DNA of 55,950 bases from Dysgonomonas sp. Marseille-P4677 (GCF_016652235.1 NZ_JAEPKU010000013.1:1-55950), one strand, 5' to 3'; shown: positions 7,623 through 16,228, counted from the first letter of the stretch. The notes: generated from the letters alone by a model not told the origin. Numbers and translations are program-made.

Positions 7623-9342
7623 TCAGGATAAGCATATCTTCTCCGTTGATCAACTTCATACCAGAGAAGAAAAGGTTAAGAAATATCTTAACCTTATGCA
7701 GCGTGATTTTGTGAAAGTCAACGCACATAGCAGTTATATCATCGCAGCTCGCGGTACTGGAAAATCTGAAGGGATCGACGCTATTCGCCTGCGTGATTGC
7801 GTCTGGTCGATGCCCGGCTCTACCGGTGGGCTTATTTCGCCCTCATACTCCAAAGCATGGGGCAATACACTACCGGCTATTTGTAAAGCTTTGGCTGAAT
7901 GGGGACTCATTCAGGATGTTCATTACTATGTAGGTCGCAAAGCTCCTGCAGCTGCAGGCTTTAAACAGCCTAAACGCCCGCCTCTACGTGATGCCTGGGC
8001 AAACTGCTTTCACTTCTGGAATGGCACGGTTCTGGTCATTCTGTCGTTTGCTCAGGGTATGTCTGCCAACTCAATGTCACTCGATTGGCTGATCGGTCCC
8101 GAAGCAAAATTCCTGAATTATGATAAGATAAAGTCTGAAATAAACCCTGCCAATCGTGGTAACAGGAAAGATTTCGGCTATTCTCCGCTTCATCACAGCG
8201 TTTTGTATAGTTCGGATATGCCAACATCCAAGATGGGCAGATGGTTGCTTGAGAAGCGTGAAGCCATGCGCCCTGAACATATAGACCTGATCAGAGAATT
8301 ATACAGAGATTGGCTCAGGTTAAAAAGATTACCCGATCAGAACGATTATGTAAAACGCCAGATTAAAGAGGTTCTACGCGATATCAGTATCGCCCGTAAG
8401 TATCAGAAGCCTGTAAAGGAAACAAAGCGCAAAAAAAGAGAATATGCCGTGTTCTACGGCGAATATGATGTATTCGATAACCTTGAAGTCCTGGGCGAAG
8501 ACTTTATACATGAGATGTACCGTGATAGTCCTACTCTGATTTGGCTGACTGCATTCCTGAACAAACGGCTACTCAAAGTAGCTAACGGTTTTTATTCCGC
8601 TTTGGATGATGATTTACATTTCTATATTCCGGACGATCCGGGCGGACTAAGCCTGGAAGGATTCAAATCCACAAACAAACAAAGTGAGTCCTGTCTTACC
8701 GACTATGATCTGGATATGTATGCTCCCCTGCATGTTGCATTCGATAGTAATGCCGCTATATCATCGATTGCTATCAGCCAGGTGGACAGAGATGCCAACA
8801 AACTCAGAACTGTTCGTTCTGATTTTGTGAAGACTCCTCTCAAGCTGCAGGATCTTGTACAAAAGACCTGCAAGTATTATGCCCTCAAGCCGATCAAAGA
8901 AGTAGTAGTCTACTATGACCAGACCTTTACATGGACAACAGGTACAACAGATGAAAGCTATGCGGACACAATAAAGAAATACTTTGAAATGAATGACTTT
9001 GATGTTACCATGGTTTATATAGGACAGCAACCCCCGCATGAATGGAGACACAAACAGATCGACCTGGCCATGAAAGGAGATGCAAGCTTACTATATCCTT
9101 TATTTAACCTGTTCAATAACGAGTATCTTAAACTGGCAATGGAACAGGCTGCTGTGAGAACCGGCAAAGATGGATTTGAAAAGGATAAGACCCCTGAGAA
9201 GCTTGCCGATAGTGAAGACAACCCGGACGAATATAAAACACACATCACCGACGCATGGGATACTCTTTTCGTTGGTACGAACTTCTTCTACACTGAGCCA
9301 TACCAACTCGGAGGCGGTGTTATATTCTTAGGCAAGAATTAA
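7603..9342 (+). CDS. terL: Terminase large subunit
   Basis: This is the ATPase and nuclease motor that packages phage DNA through the portal. An adenine-binding-like N-terminal segment is followed by Walker A (AARGTGKS, about residues 48-55) and a hydrophobic strand ending in acidic residues (SLDWLIGPEA, about 160) that fits Walker B. The RNase-H-fold nuclease domain starts at about 385 with an Asp-containing strand (HVAFDSNAAISSI), followed by a second acidic strand (EVVVYYDQTF) and a late Asp cluster (THITDAWD). At 579 residues it has full length. I used the ATG at 7603, which overlaps the upstream gene; an ATG at 7615 is also possible. The portal gene is not adjacent: about 2.9 kb with a leftward cargo gene intervenes. 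Confidence 0.9.
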   Translation: MSKTMNNQDKHIFSVDQLHTREEKVKKYLNLMQRDFVKVNAHSSYIIAARGTGKSEGIDAIRLRDCVWSMPGSTGGLISPSYSKAWGNTLPAICKALAEWGLIQDVHYYVGRKAPAAAGFKQPKRPPLRDAWANCFHFWNGTVLVILSFAQGMSANSMSLDWLIGPEAKFLNYDKIKSEINPANRGNRKDFGYSPLHHSVLYSSDMPTSKMGRWLLEKREAMRPEHIDLIRELYRDWLRLKRLPDQNDYVKRQIKEVLRDISIARKYQKPVKETKRKKREYAVFYGEYDVFDNLEVLGEDFIHEMYRDSPTLIWLTAFLNKRLLKVANGFYSALDDDLHFYIPDDPGGLSLEGFKSTNKQSESCLTDYDLDMYAPLHVAFDSNAAISSIAISQVDRDANKLRTVRSDFVKTPLKLQDLVQKTCKYYALKPIKEVVVYYDQTFTWTTGTTDESYADTIKKYFEMNDFDVTMVYIGQQPPHEWRHKQIDLAMKGDASLLYPLFNLFNNEYLKLAMEQAAVRTGKDGFEKDKTPEKLADSEDNPDEYKTHITDAWDTLFVGTNFFYTEPYQLGGGVIFLGKN

Positions 9343-9377
9343 CTTGCGACGCACATATCATTAGGATCATCATTGGT

Positions 9378-9416
9378 ACGGCAAAGCTGTCATTTTGCCG
9401 TATTCTTCTCATTTTT
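9378..9416 (+). terminator. Hairpin after terL
   Basis: ACGGCAAA (9378-9385) pairs with TTTGCCGT (9394-9401) over 8 bp, followed by a T-rich tract (ATTCTTCTCATTTTT). It is a probable terminator or read-through point for the packaging genes. Confidence 0.55.
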
Positions 9417-10010
9417 AGAGGTGTAACCCGTGCGAATTGTCGATTTTCACGTGCGCGGTTACGATTTGGGGAGGCATATTACGAAAATTTTGATTTTTGC
9501 GAAGCGAAATCCCATTCAGGACGGTGCGTGGTTCTTTGGTTCACAAATGGGAAATATTTTCCCCTTGACCCCCTTTTTTAATTGATAGCCAAATAGTTGA
9601 TATTTGAAACATGAGAAAAGAATGCTTTTAATGCTTTTTGACTATAAATTATTTATATTTAATATTTTAAATAAATATGAGCGAAATAGAGACGATTTAA
9701 GGACTTATTTTAACTTTTCCATCTGAAAAGGATTAAGAAAGTAGGCAAAGAAGTGCATCTAATGTGGCATCGTTTGTTATTGGTCGGTGGCACAAAGCGG
9801 TATATTTCTATAGGCATGGTCGCCCATCGTGCTCTCTTACTCTTCCGAAATATGATTTATTTTACTCCGTTCATCTTCCTGATGTAACGGTTTTTTATAT
9901 CGAAAATATTATATCAAGTAATTGATTTAAATATTGCTTTTTTTGTTACTTTGATGGAGAAAGAAAATCTTTTGCAATAGAAAAAAGAATGTGCCTAATT
10001 TAATATACTA
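9417..10010. other. Non-coding stretch after terL
   Basis: No gene is seen in about 590 bases. The first 160 are unusually GC-rich for non-coding DNA here. They carry GTAACC/GGTTAC inverted copies enclosing repeated GTGCG motifs (9422-9471), another GTGCG near 9523, and a GGGAAA/TTTCCC hairpin near 9549-9564. Conserved-looking DNA next to terminase genes could be a packaging (cos or pac) site. The remainder is AT-rich without recognisable motifs. Confidence 0.4.
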
Positions 10011-10042
10011 AAGAACCGATGAATATTAATCCATCGGTTCTT
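10011..10042 (-). terminator. Terminator of the toxin-like gene
   Basis: A perfect 11-bp inverted repeat AAGAACCGATG/CATCGGTTCTT with a loop of 10 lies about 90 nt downstream of the leftward gene. Both flanks are A/T-rich, so it may act in both directions. Confidence 0.75.
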
Positions 10043-10129
10043 CTTCATTATTATTATATATATCTAGTCAAACTATTCTTAGGATGAGACAAATGCTTGT
10101 TCAAGAATCTTATATTTTGGAATATCTTT

Positions 10130-11263
10130 CTATTTAGAGCTTTTCAGCAATCGATTACTTGAATCATATATTTTTATTTTTCCATCTTGTACTATTGTAC
10201 CTGACCATTTGCCTGTCGTATATATTATTTTAGTAGGATCTAATAGACTTCTTAATGTAAGGATATAAGATATATTTGCTCTATATTCAGACACAATGAA
10301 TTCTGCAGTAACTGTATCATAAGGATTGATTTCTTGTTTCATAGTTTCATTAAAGGTTATTTCGTTAGTTAAAATTTTTCCCGTAGTATAACTCCAATTT
10401 GTATTAGTGGTTGTTTCAGTAGTCATATTACCATCTGCAAACAACGGCACCTTAAATCCAAAGCTCGAAGAAACTTTTGTCGTAACAGATAAACCTGTAG
10501 TCTCTTTAAATTCTGATGTATTTTTTACTGTTTCTGTAAAGCTAAATGTTTTTTCAACTTTAGTATCGTACATATTTTCATATGTCATTCTTCTTACAAT
10601 GATAGGCTTAAAATCTAATTTGTCTCCAGCTAATATTTTGTAATCAATATCAATTATCTCATACTCTCCTATTGGAGACATAACCCACTGTTGGCGCGCT
10701 GTTCCTTTATTTTTAAAATGTATTTTGCTTCCTACAGCGGTTAAATATACATCACTCCTATTTGTATAACCTTTTGCTAAACGAATCAAATACCTATCAG
10801 TATTCGATACATTTTCAAAATCAACATTAAACATATATCCTGCTTTCGACATCGCTGCATCGTCAGTAAGATAGGCTACTGTTTGAGTCGGATTGCTCAT
10901 GCATAAATTTCGCCACCCTTTATGATACCCTCCTACTACTTGCAAGTAAAATCCTCTATAGTCACGCTTTATGTACCAACGTTCTCTTCCTGTACCAACA
11001 TCCCGTCCATCGAGTTGAACCTGTCCAGAACTTTGTCTTGCGGCCATAAAACTATTTGTCTCTCCAAATAAAGTTATATTCAAAGGGATGTTGGCTGAAT
11101 ACAATTGAGTAATAAGATCAGGGACATTAGTTGTAACACTACTTTTAGTCTTAGAAACTTCGGAAGCATCAATGTTGTCGCTATTTAGAATATCCTCATT
11201 ACAAGAGGATAACATGAAAAGCGACACAACTAGAAAAATACTAAAAATAAATGAATGTTTCAT
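10130..11263 (-). CDS. Surface lipoprotein: lectin-like domain plus aerolysin/ETX-MTX2-type pore-forming domain
   Basis: 377 residues. The signal peptide ends in a lipobox (FMLSSC, Cys21). The residues after Cys (CNEDILNSD) are acidic, like the Bacteroidetes export signal that places lipoproteins on the cell surface. Residues about 50-200 look like a beta-trefoil lectin, with spaced RERWYI and RQQWVM motifs of the QxW type. Residues about 205-355 have the Ser/Thr-rich alternating-strand pattern of aerolysin-like toxins, with an interrupted hairpin (about 255-285) that would be the membrane-inserting loop. It is the only leftward gene inside the structural operon and has its own terminator, so it is likely lysogenic-conversion cargo. 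Target is unknown: rival bacteria, protists or host cells. The pore-forming call is from pattern, not alignment. Confidence 0.7.
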   Translation of the reverse strand: MKHSFIFSIFLVVSLFMLSSCNEDILNSDNIDASEVSKTKSSVTTNVPDLITQLYSANIPLNITLFGETNSFMAARQSSGQVQLDGRDVGTGRERWYIKRDYRGFYLQVVGGYHKGWRNLCMSNPTQTVAYLTDDAAMSKAGYMFNVDFENVSNTDRYLIRLAKGYTNRSDVYLTAVGSKIHFKNKGTARQQWVMSPIGEYEIIDIDYKILAGDKLDFKPIIVRRMTYENMYDTKVEKTFSFTETVKNTSEFKETTGLSVTTKVSSSFGFKVPLFADGNMTTETTTNTNWSYTTGKILTNEITFNETMKQEINPYDTVTAEFIVSEYRANISYILTLRSLLDPTKIIYTTGKWSGTIVQDGKIKIYDSSNRLLKSSK

Positions 11264-11773
11264 AAAAGTTAAATTTAATAAATATAAAAATAAATATGCA
11301 AATGAAAAATAATGTTTATTATTGAATATATCAAGCTTTATATCTACTATCGATAAGTCATAAATATTAATTATTGGTTACCTATACACCTATAAAGTAA
11401 TTTTAATCGATTTTTATTTAATTAAAATTAAGTAATCATAATTAATAAAATTTAAAAAATCTTATACTGAAATTTTCGCTTTCTGTCGGCATATACTAGA
11501 CCGTCAGAAAGTTGTTTGAACATCGCTTCAACAGTAGTTTTACGATGCTTTTTTTATAGCTTAATTCAAGCCATTTTAAGGCACTTTGTGCCGTTTCGAA
11601 ACAATGTTCCATGAGTTATAGTGCGAAAATAAGCCTCTAAATGGGCTAAACAGCGGTGTTTTAAAACCTGAGAAACCCCTGTTTTTAGCCCGAAAACCGC
11701 TATTAACAGCCGTTTTATTTTGTCCTTTAGTTTCGTTGGTCCTTCCAATAATTTTGAAAGAAAAAATAAAATT
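11264..11773. other. AT-rich upstream region plus unidentified segment
   Basis: Bases 11264-11460 are extremely AT-rich and should hold the promoter of the leftward toxin-like gene, but no exact TAnnTTTG element is seen there. Bases 11470-11770 are less AT-rich. The leftward frame at about 11475-11550 reads as a short protein-like string (VEAMFKQLSDGLVYADRKRK) without a start, and other short frames are open further right. This may be the decayed end of an inserted element that came with the toxin gene, but I recognise no insertion sequence. Confidence 0.35.
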
Positions 11774-12004
11774 ATGGCACTGATCAATATTACAAAACAA
11801 GTACAGAGACGAAAACTCAGGACATATATAAGTTCGGGCAGAACTTGCAGTATTAATCTTTCAGAAAGCGAAAGAGAAAAAGATCACAGCGAAGAAGTAC
11901 TGGTTACTACCGTTCATATCATAGCCGTTCCTCTTTATAAAAAGATTGAGGTTATTCCAATCAAAGCTCCTATACCCGGAGTAGGATATAAAACTAATAT
12001 TTAA
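11774..12004 (+). CDS. Small phage protein of unknown function (76 aa)
   Basis: Begins MALINITKQVQRRK, strongly basic at the N-terminus, then short predicted strands and a Pro-rich C-terminus (IPIKAPIPGVGY). It lacks a signal peptide and a membrane segment. The ATG at 11774 is preferred to an upstream in-frame ATG at 11720 that would add residues of poor composition. It is followed after 2 nt by another small gene and then the portal gene, so it belongs to the portal operon. A small head-tail or head-decoration role is conceivable, but there is no direct evidence. Confidence 0.65.
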   Translation: MALINITKQVQRRKLRTYISSGRTCSINLSESEREKDHSEEVLVTTVHIIAVPLYKKIEVIPIKAPIPGVGYKTNI

Positions 12005-12006
12005 CT

Positions 12007-12258
12007 ATGGATCGTATTCACTGGACGAAGATATGGAAACTCATGGAGAAGAAAGATAAGAACGGTAAATCTGTTCCATTCTCTCTTTCTTATGTAAAGA
12101 AGAGTACAGGCACTATCGTAAATGTGCCCAGCTGTACCCTTACATCCATTCATTCCAAAGGCTCAACCCTGAATATACTTTATGCCTGCGAAGATAAGCC
12201 GCGAACTATTCGCAAGTGCCTGATAATAACGTTTAACGGAAAATCAGTTTATCTATGA
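12007..12258 (+). CDS. Small phage protein upstream of portal (83 aa)
   Basis: A basic protein that reads as compact and beta-rich: TGTIVNVPSCTL and SKGSTLNILYAC look like strands of a small barrel or SH3-like fold. It overlaps the portal start by four bases (ATGA), indicating translational coupling. No family is recognised. Tight coupling to portal and to the small gene in front suggests a head-tail joining or portal-associated function. Confidence 0.68.
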   Translation: MDRIHWTKIWKLMEKKDKNGKSVPFSLSYVKKSTGTIVNVPSCTLTSIHSKGSTLNILYACEDKPRTIRKCLIITFNGKSVYL

Positions 12259-13649
12259 GTAAAAAGCAAACTATTTTTGACTTTGGTACGACCGCTTATC
12301 TCGGAAAATCCAGTTCTTTTGTCAGTTTTGAAAAAGATACCGGATTCCTGGACGATACAAAGAATACTTATGCAACTGTCGAGCCTAAGAATATAAAAAA
12401 GGAAATTGAATTTGTATATTGGGGCAAAAGCAATAAGCTTCCTGTAGAGATACTGGATAAAGTACATGGAAATATTACCGTTGCTTCAAACACGGATTTC
12501 AATGCACGTATCTCATATGGTGACGGATTGATCGTTGCCAAAAAAGTCAAGAAAGACAGTCTAATCAGTTATGAAGAACTATTGCCTTCCGAGAATCCCG
12601 AAATTTTTGAATTTCTCGAAAATAACAACGTAACACGTATCCTACAGGAAGCAGGAAACGACCTGGTTACTTTTGCCGATGGTTATATCGAATTGATCTT
12701 CAATAGGAAAGAAAAGGCTCAAATTGTAAAGGTACGGCACAAAGAAGTAGCTTTCAGCCGCCTGAGCAAGCAGCATGAGAAAACTGGAATAATCGAATAT
12801 CACGGCTATTCATCCAAATGGGGAGAAAGCCAACAGGACGATATAATTGCAACTCCGTTTTTAGATCGGGCAGCACCGTTATACGATCTGAAAAAGCGCT
12901 TGGGAATACTTCCTGATGAGAATACCGGAAAAGTATCGAAAACGTCAGAGAAACGGTTTATTTTGTCGTTAGGCTTGCCGGTTCCCGGACGCTTCTACTA
13001 TAACAAGCCTTACTGGTGGTCGATCTTTAAATCGGGATGGTATGATATTTCGTGTGCAATGCCGCTTTTCAAACAGGCTTTGATAGAAAACAAAATGAAG
13101 ATTTTGTTTGAAGTGAAGATCAACGAAACTTTTTGGGAAAAGTTATTTAAATCTGAAGGCATCACCGACCCAAAGAAAAAGGCTGATAGAAAGACTCAGT
13201 TCCTGAAAGAACTGGATGACTTCCTAGCCGGAAAAGAAAATGCTGGAAAAAGCTTCGTAAGCCATTTTAAATACGACCAGATCAAAGGCTACGAAATACA
13301 TGACATCATCATTAAGCCTATCCAATCTAATCAGGATGGCGGCGAATATAATGAAGATGTGGAAGAAGCAAACAATGTTATTTCTTATGCGATGGGTGTA
13401 CACCCATCTTTACAGGGTGCAACTCCCGGTAAATCCAAAAACATAAACGGAACTGAAGCAAGAGAGCTGTTTATCATAAAACAGGCTATGACAAAACCGC
13501 TGCGTGACGCTTTACTGCAGTTTCTTTATGTTTGCAAAGCTATAAACGGATGGGATCAGGATATTCACTTTGTAATTCCGAATATCATGCTTACCACCCT
13601 GGATAAAAACACCGGAGCTGAAAAGAGCATCGGTAATCAAAAAATGTAA
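12255..13649 (+). CDS. Phage portal protein
   Basis: 464 residues. The portal forms the dodecameric ring at one capsid vertex through which terminase pumps DNA and to which the tail attaches. It has an alpha/beta wing region (residues 50-250) and a long helical region. The C-terminal crown-like segment carries a Gly/Asn-rich stretch with SYAMGVHPSLQGATPG, followed by NGTEARELFIIKQAM (about residues 375-425). I recognise this combination from Bacteroidetes phage portals. Length and synteny with terminase and adaptor-like genes agree. The only oddity is its distance from terL, caused by the cargo insertion. Confidence 0.82.
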   Translation: MSKKQTIFDFGTTAYLGKSSSFVSFEKDTGFLDDTKNTYATVEPKNIKKEIEFVYWGKSNKLPVEILDKVHGNITVASNTDFNARISYGDGLIVAKKVKKDSLISYEELLPSENPEIFEFLENNNVTRILQEAGNDLVTFADGYIELIFNRKEKAQIVKVRHKEVAFSRLSKQHEKTGIIEYHGYSSKWGESQQDDIIATPFLDRAAPLYDLKKRLGILPDENTGKVSKTSEKRFILSLGLPVPGRFYYNKPYWWSIFKSGWYDISCAMPLFKQALIENKMKILFEVKINETFWEKLFKSEGITDPKKKADRKTQFLKELDDFLAGKENAGKSFVSHFKYDQIKGYEIHDIIIKPIQSNQDGGEYNEDVEEANNVISYAMGVHPSLQGATPGKSKNINGTEARELFIIKQAMTKPLRDALLQFLYVCKAINGWDQDIHFVIPNIMLTTLDKNTGAEKSIGNQKM

Positions 13650-13653
13650 TTGT

Positions 13654-14595
13654 ATGGCTATTATCAACTCAATAGAACAGTTAAGGGAAACGGTCAGAGT
13701 CAATAAAGATGCACCGTTCGCAAATTTTGTGATGTTCCTGAATGATGCCCGCGATCATTTTTTGCTTCATTATCTGGGTTCCAAACTTATTGATAAACTG
13801 GAGTCCGTTGATTCATCCGGTACGACAGATGAAGACGCAAAATATATCAAGATCCTACCAATGGCACGGCGTGTTTTAGGCCCGTATGCCGTTATGCTAT
13901 CAACCGATGAATTGAGTATCAACACCGGTGACAGCGGACATACTGTAACTAAAACGGAAAAACTTGCGCCGGCTTCGGATGCCAAAATTGCGAAAGCTGC
14001 AAACAGCCTGCTTGAAAGATCTTGGAAAAACCTTGAGTTTCTACTTGAGTATTTAGATACGAATATTTCTTCTTTCCCGGAATGGAAAGAAAGTAAGTAT
14101 TACCAAAATTGCCGTACAAAATATTTCCCGTCTGCAGCAGTATTCCAAGATGCCGGACTGATTGATATTGAATATAGCCGCCTGACGTTTGAAAAACTCA
14201 GGCAACTGATCATCCGTATTGAAGAATCGGAAGTGACCGACTTTATTACTGACGACATAGAGAAGTTTATTATTGATTCTACGGATGAAAATAAACAGAA
14301 AGCGGCTTCACTTCTGAAAAAAGTGAGAGCATATATAGGTTCTAAAGTCGGTGAACTGCACACTAGCCAGAATACAAGAGTGCAACGATCAAGACATAAC
14401 AATCCGGAATATAAAGCGATAATCAGACCTTTATACAAGGACGAATCGGACAATAATCCGAATTATTATACAACACAGGCACTTTACTGGCAAGAACAAA
14501 TTATTTCAATGCTTCCGGAACTTGGCTTCGGGAATACTTCGGGTAAATTGGAGTGGAGTAATGAAGGTAAAAAAATCTTTTCTGCGATTACATGA
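13654..14595 (+). CDS. Putative head-tail adaptor or neck protein (DUF6712-like)
   Basis: 313 residues, mainly helical, without a signal peptide or membrane segment. It begins 4 nt after the portal stop and overlaps the next gene by ATGA. The pattern (N-terminal helices, an SSGTTDED-type acidic loop, then LPMARRVLGPYAVMLST) resembles proteins annotated DUF6712 that follow portal genes in Bacteroidetes phages. That family call is from memory of synteny and is not certain. The position after portal would suit a neck or completion protein. Confidence 0.6.
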   Translation: MAIINSIEQLRETVRVNKDAPFANFVMFLNDARDHFLLHYLGSKLIDKLESVDSSGTTDEDAKYIKILPMARRVLGPYAVMLSTDELSINTGDSGHTVTKTEKLAPASDAKIAKAANSLLERSWKNLEFLLEYLDTNISSFPEWKESKYYQNCRTKYFPSAAVFQDAGLIDIEYSRLTFEKLRQLIIRIEESEVTDFITDDIEKFIIDSTDENKQKAASLLKKVRAYIGSKVGELHTSQNTRVQRSRHNNPEYKAIIRPLYKDESDNNPNYYTTQALYWQEQIISMLPELGFGNTSGKLEWSNEGKKIFSAIT

Positions 14596-15374
14596 GAAAT
14601 TTAAAGTTTATGGATGAAAGCCAAACGGAATATTCTTATATTCTACCCGGTGAATGGGACGAACTAACCGCCGGACAGTTGCTCTTCCTTATCGGACTGG
14701 TAAATAAAAATATATCCGCGGAAGAGATAAAGCTCAAGATGTTTCTTTTCTGCCTGAAGGCACGGATAGGAAAAAGAAACACAGATGACAGTTTTCGGCT
14801 TAAAGTAGGTAAAAATTATTTTGACCTGTCTGCAGATGAATTGTATGCCATAAGTGAAATCTTTGATTTTTTATTCCTTGAGACTGAAGACGGAATCCGG
14901 ATAAATCCGTTACTTGTAAAGAATCCGTTTCCTGTAATCCGTATCGGATGGGTTAGACTGTATGGTCCCGCCGACGGATTGACAGACTATACATATCAAC
15001 AATTCATGGAGCTGCAGATTGCTCAGGCTGATGCCGCCGGTTCAGAGAAAAAAGTGAATGAGTTTATCTCTTCCCTTTACAGGCGAAAGAAAGGTAAACC
15101 TTCCCAATTGTCTTTTCTGATCCCGAACAAAAAGAAGACCGCAATTGTTTGGTTTTACATGGGGTGTATGGCGTTCATTCAGGAACGGTTCCCTCTGGTG
15201 TTCTCCGGTGTCGGCTCTTCCGATCTAGCAGACGGTCAGATGAGAATAGTAGATGCGTTGGCTAAAAATGACGTAACTAAGAAAAAAGAAGTACGAAACG
15301 CTGATTTATACGAGGCTCTATATACTATGCAGATTGCAGCCGAAGAAAGCGAGAAGTTAAGGAAAAAAGAATAG
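14592..15374 (+). CDS. Phage protein of unknown function, possibly tail assembly
   Basis: 260 residues. It opens with a segment seen in other Bacteroidetes phage proteins (LPGEWDELTAGQLLFL), followed by helical regions, a basic patch near residues 160-175 (SLYRRKKGKPSQL) and a charged C-terminal helix (EESEKLRKKE). There is no membrane segment or catalytic motif. It is coupled to the preceding gene (ATGA), and a strong terminator follows after about 45 nt. It probably belongs to the head-tail connector or tail-assembly set, but the exact role is not known. Confidence 0.65.
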   Translation: MRNLKFMDESQTEYSYILPGEWDELTAGQLLFLIGLVNKNISAEEIKLKMFLFCLKARIGKRNTDDSFRLKVGKNYFDLSADELYAISEIFDFLFLETEDGIRINPLLVKNPFPVIRIGWVRLYGPADGLTDYTYQQFMELQIAQADAAGSEKKVNEFISSLYRRKKGKPSQLSFLIPNKKKTAIVWFYMGCMAFIQERFPLVFSGVGSSDLADGQMRIVDALAKNDVTKKKEVRNADLYEALYTMQIAAEESEKLRKKE

Positions 15375-15420
15375 TTGTTTGTTTTTTGTAGTTTTATTAA
15401 GGTTGTTTGTTTATTGAGAA

Positions 15421-15450
15421 AGTGTGAGCAGAGCTGCTCGCACTTTTTTT
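15421..15450 (+). terminator. Strong terminator before hicAB
   Basis: AGTGTGAGCA (15421-15430) pairs with TGCTCGCACT (15435-15444) with one T-G pair, loop GAGC, followed by seven T. It insulates the hicAB promoter from the portal operon. Confidence 0.85.
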
Positions 15451-15480
15451 GAAAATAGTTGTAAAATAAGTACTTTTTTA

Positions 15481-15512
15481 TTTGCATAGTTGTAAAATTA
15501 CAACTATATTTG
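15481..15512 (+). promoter_or_regulatory. hicAB promoter with palindromic operator
   Basis: TTTG at 15481-15484 and TATATTTG at 15505-15512 match the Bacteroidetes -33/-7 consensus with 20-bp spacing. Between them, and overlapping the -7 box, lies a perfect palindrome with arms ATAGTTGTAA/TTACAACTAT and a 2-bp spacer (15486-15507). A half copy (ATAGTTGTAAAATAAG) occurs near 15455. This is the expected binding site for the HTH-containing HicB antitoxin, giving autorepression of the operon. Confidence 0.82.
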
Positions 15513-15538
15513 TATAGTCAAATAAACAAAAGAGGTCT

Positions 15539-15733
15539 ATGAAAATTTGGAAAGTACGAGAAATGATCAACTATGTGGAAGGTGACGATTGGTATCTTGT
15601 AGCACAGAAAGGCAGCCACCGACACTTTAAGCATCCGACAAAGAAAGGCCGTGTCACGATTCCGGGTAAGCTAAGCGATGACTTAGACCCCAACACGGCA
15701 AACAGTATTTTAAGACAAGCAGGGCTGAAATAA
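15539..15733 (+). CDS. hicA: HicA-family mRNA interferase toxin
   Basis: 64 residues, the usual HicA size, with the double-stranded-RNA-binding-like fold. The core motif KGSHRHFKHP (about residues 24-33) holds the conserved catalytic His. It is followed by the typical IPGKLSDDL loop and a C-terminal helix (NSILRQAGLK). HicA cleaves mRNA and blocks growth when unneutralised. An AGAGG stretch sits 3 nt before the ATG. It is co-transcribed with hicB, 24 nt downstream. Its place within the late structural region of a prophage is unusual; plasmid-like stabilisation of the lysogen or anti-phage activity are possible roles. Confidence 0.9.
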   Translation: MKIWKVREMINYVEGDDWYLVAQKGSHRHFKHPTKKGRVTIPGKLSDDLDPNTANSILRQAGLK

Positions 15734-15757
15734 GCCCTGCATAAAACTAAAAGAGCA

Positions 15758-16165
15758 ATGGAAAATATTATTGTAACAGTAGGAATAACAGAAAATAATT
15801 ATTCGGCTAGCGTCGATATAGGCGACGGTATCGCCGTAGCAACAGGCGAAACATTTGATGAATTGAAAAAAGAAATGAAATCGGCAGTAGAATTTCATTT
15901 GGAATGTATGCGCGAAGATGGAGAAGATATACCGGCTCCCTTCGATAAAGACTATGAACTGGTATATAAATTCGATCCGCAAAGTTTATTAACTCATTAT
16001 AAGGGTATATTTACAAATACTGCGCTGCATCGCCTTACAGGTATAAATGAACGTCAGCTGCAGCGTTATGCTTCGGGTGAAAGCAAACCACGTCCGGAAC
16101 AATCTCAAAAAATAGCTAACGCCTTACATAAGTTAGCAGATGAATTGCGAGTTGTGGATCTCTAA
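15758..16165 (+). CDS. hicB: HicB-family antitoxin and repressor
   Basis: 135 residues. The N-terminal half has the HicB partial RNase-H-like fold (IIVTVGITENNYSASV, then GIAVATGETFDELKKEM). The C-terminal third is a XRE-type helix-turn-helix (LTGINERQLQRYASGE). The N-terminal part binds and masks HicA, and the HTH should bind the palindrome at the operon promoter. The gene order hicA-hicB is the common one, and a terminator follows about 35 nt after the stop, so the pair forms a self-contained transcription unit. Confidence 0.9.
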   Translation: MENIIVTVGITENNYSASVDIGDGIAVATGETFDELKKEMKSAVEFHLECMREDGEDIPAPFDKDYELVYKFDPQSLLTHYKGIFTNTALHRLTGINERQLQRYASGESKPRPEQSQKIANALHKLADELRVVDL

Positions 16166-16199
16166 TGTTTATTTGACGATTAACGTTTTCACAATGAGC

Positions 16200-16228
16200 A
16201 GCCCGGACTTTTATAGTTCGGGCTTTTT
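16200..16228 (+). terminator. Terminator after hicB
   Basis: AGCCCGGACT (16200-16209) pairs with AGTTCGGGCT (16215-16224) with one G-T pair, loop TTTAT, then a run of five T. Confidence 0.85.

Noticed and set aside
11566-11800. Two leftward frames of 73-74 codons
   Set aside because: They overlap in different frames, have no recognisable domain, and lie in the presumed inserted non-coding segment.
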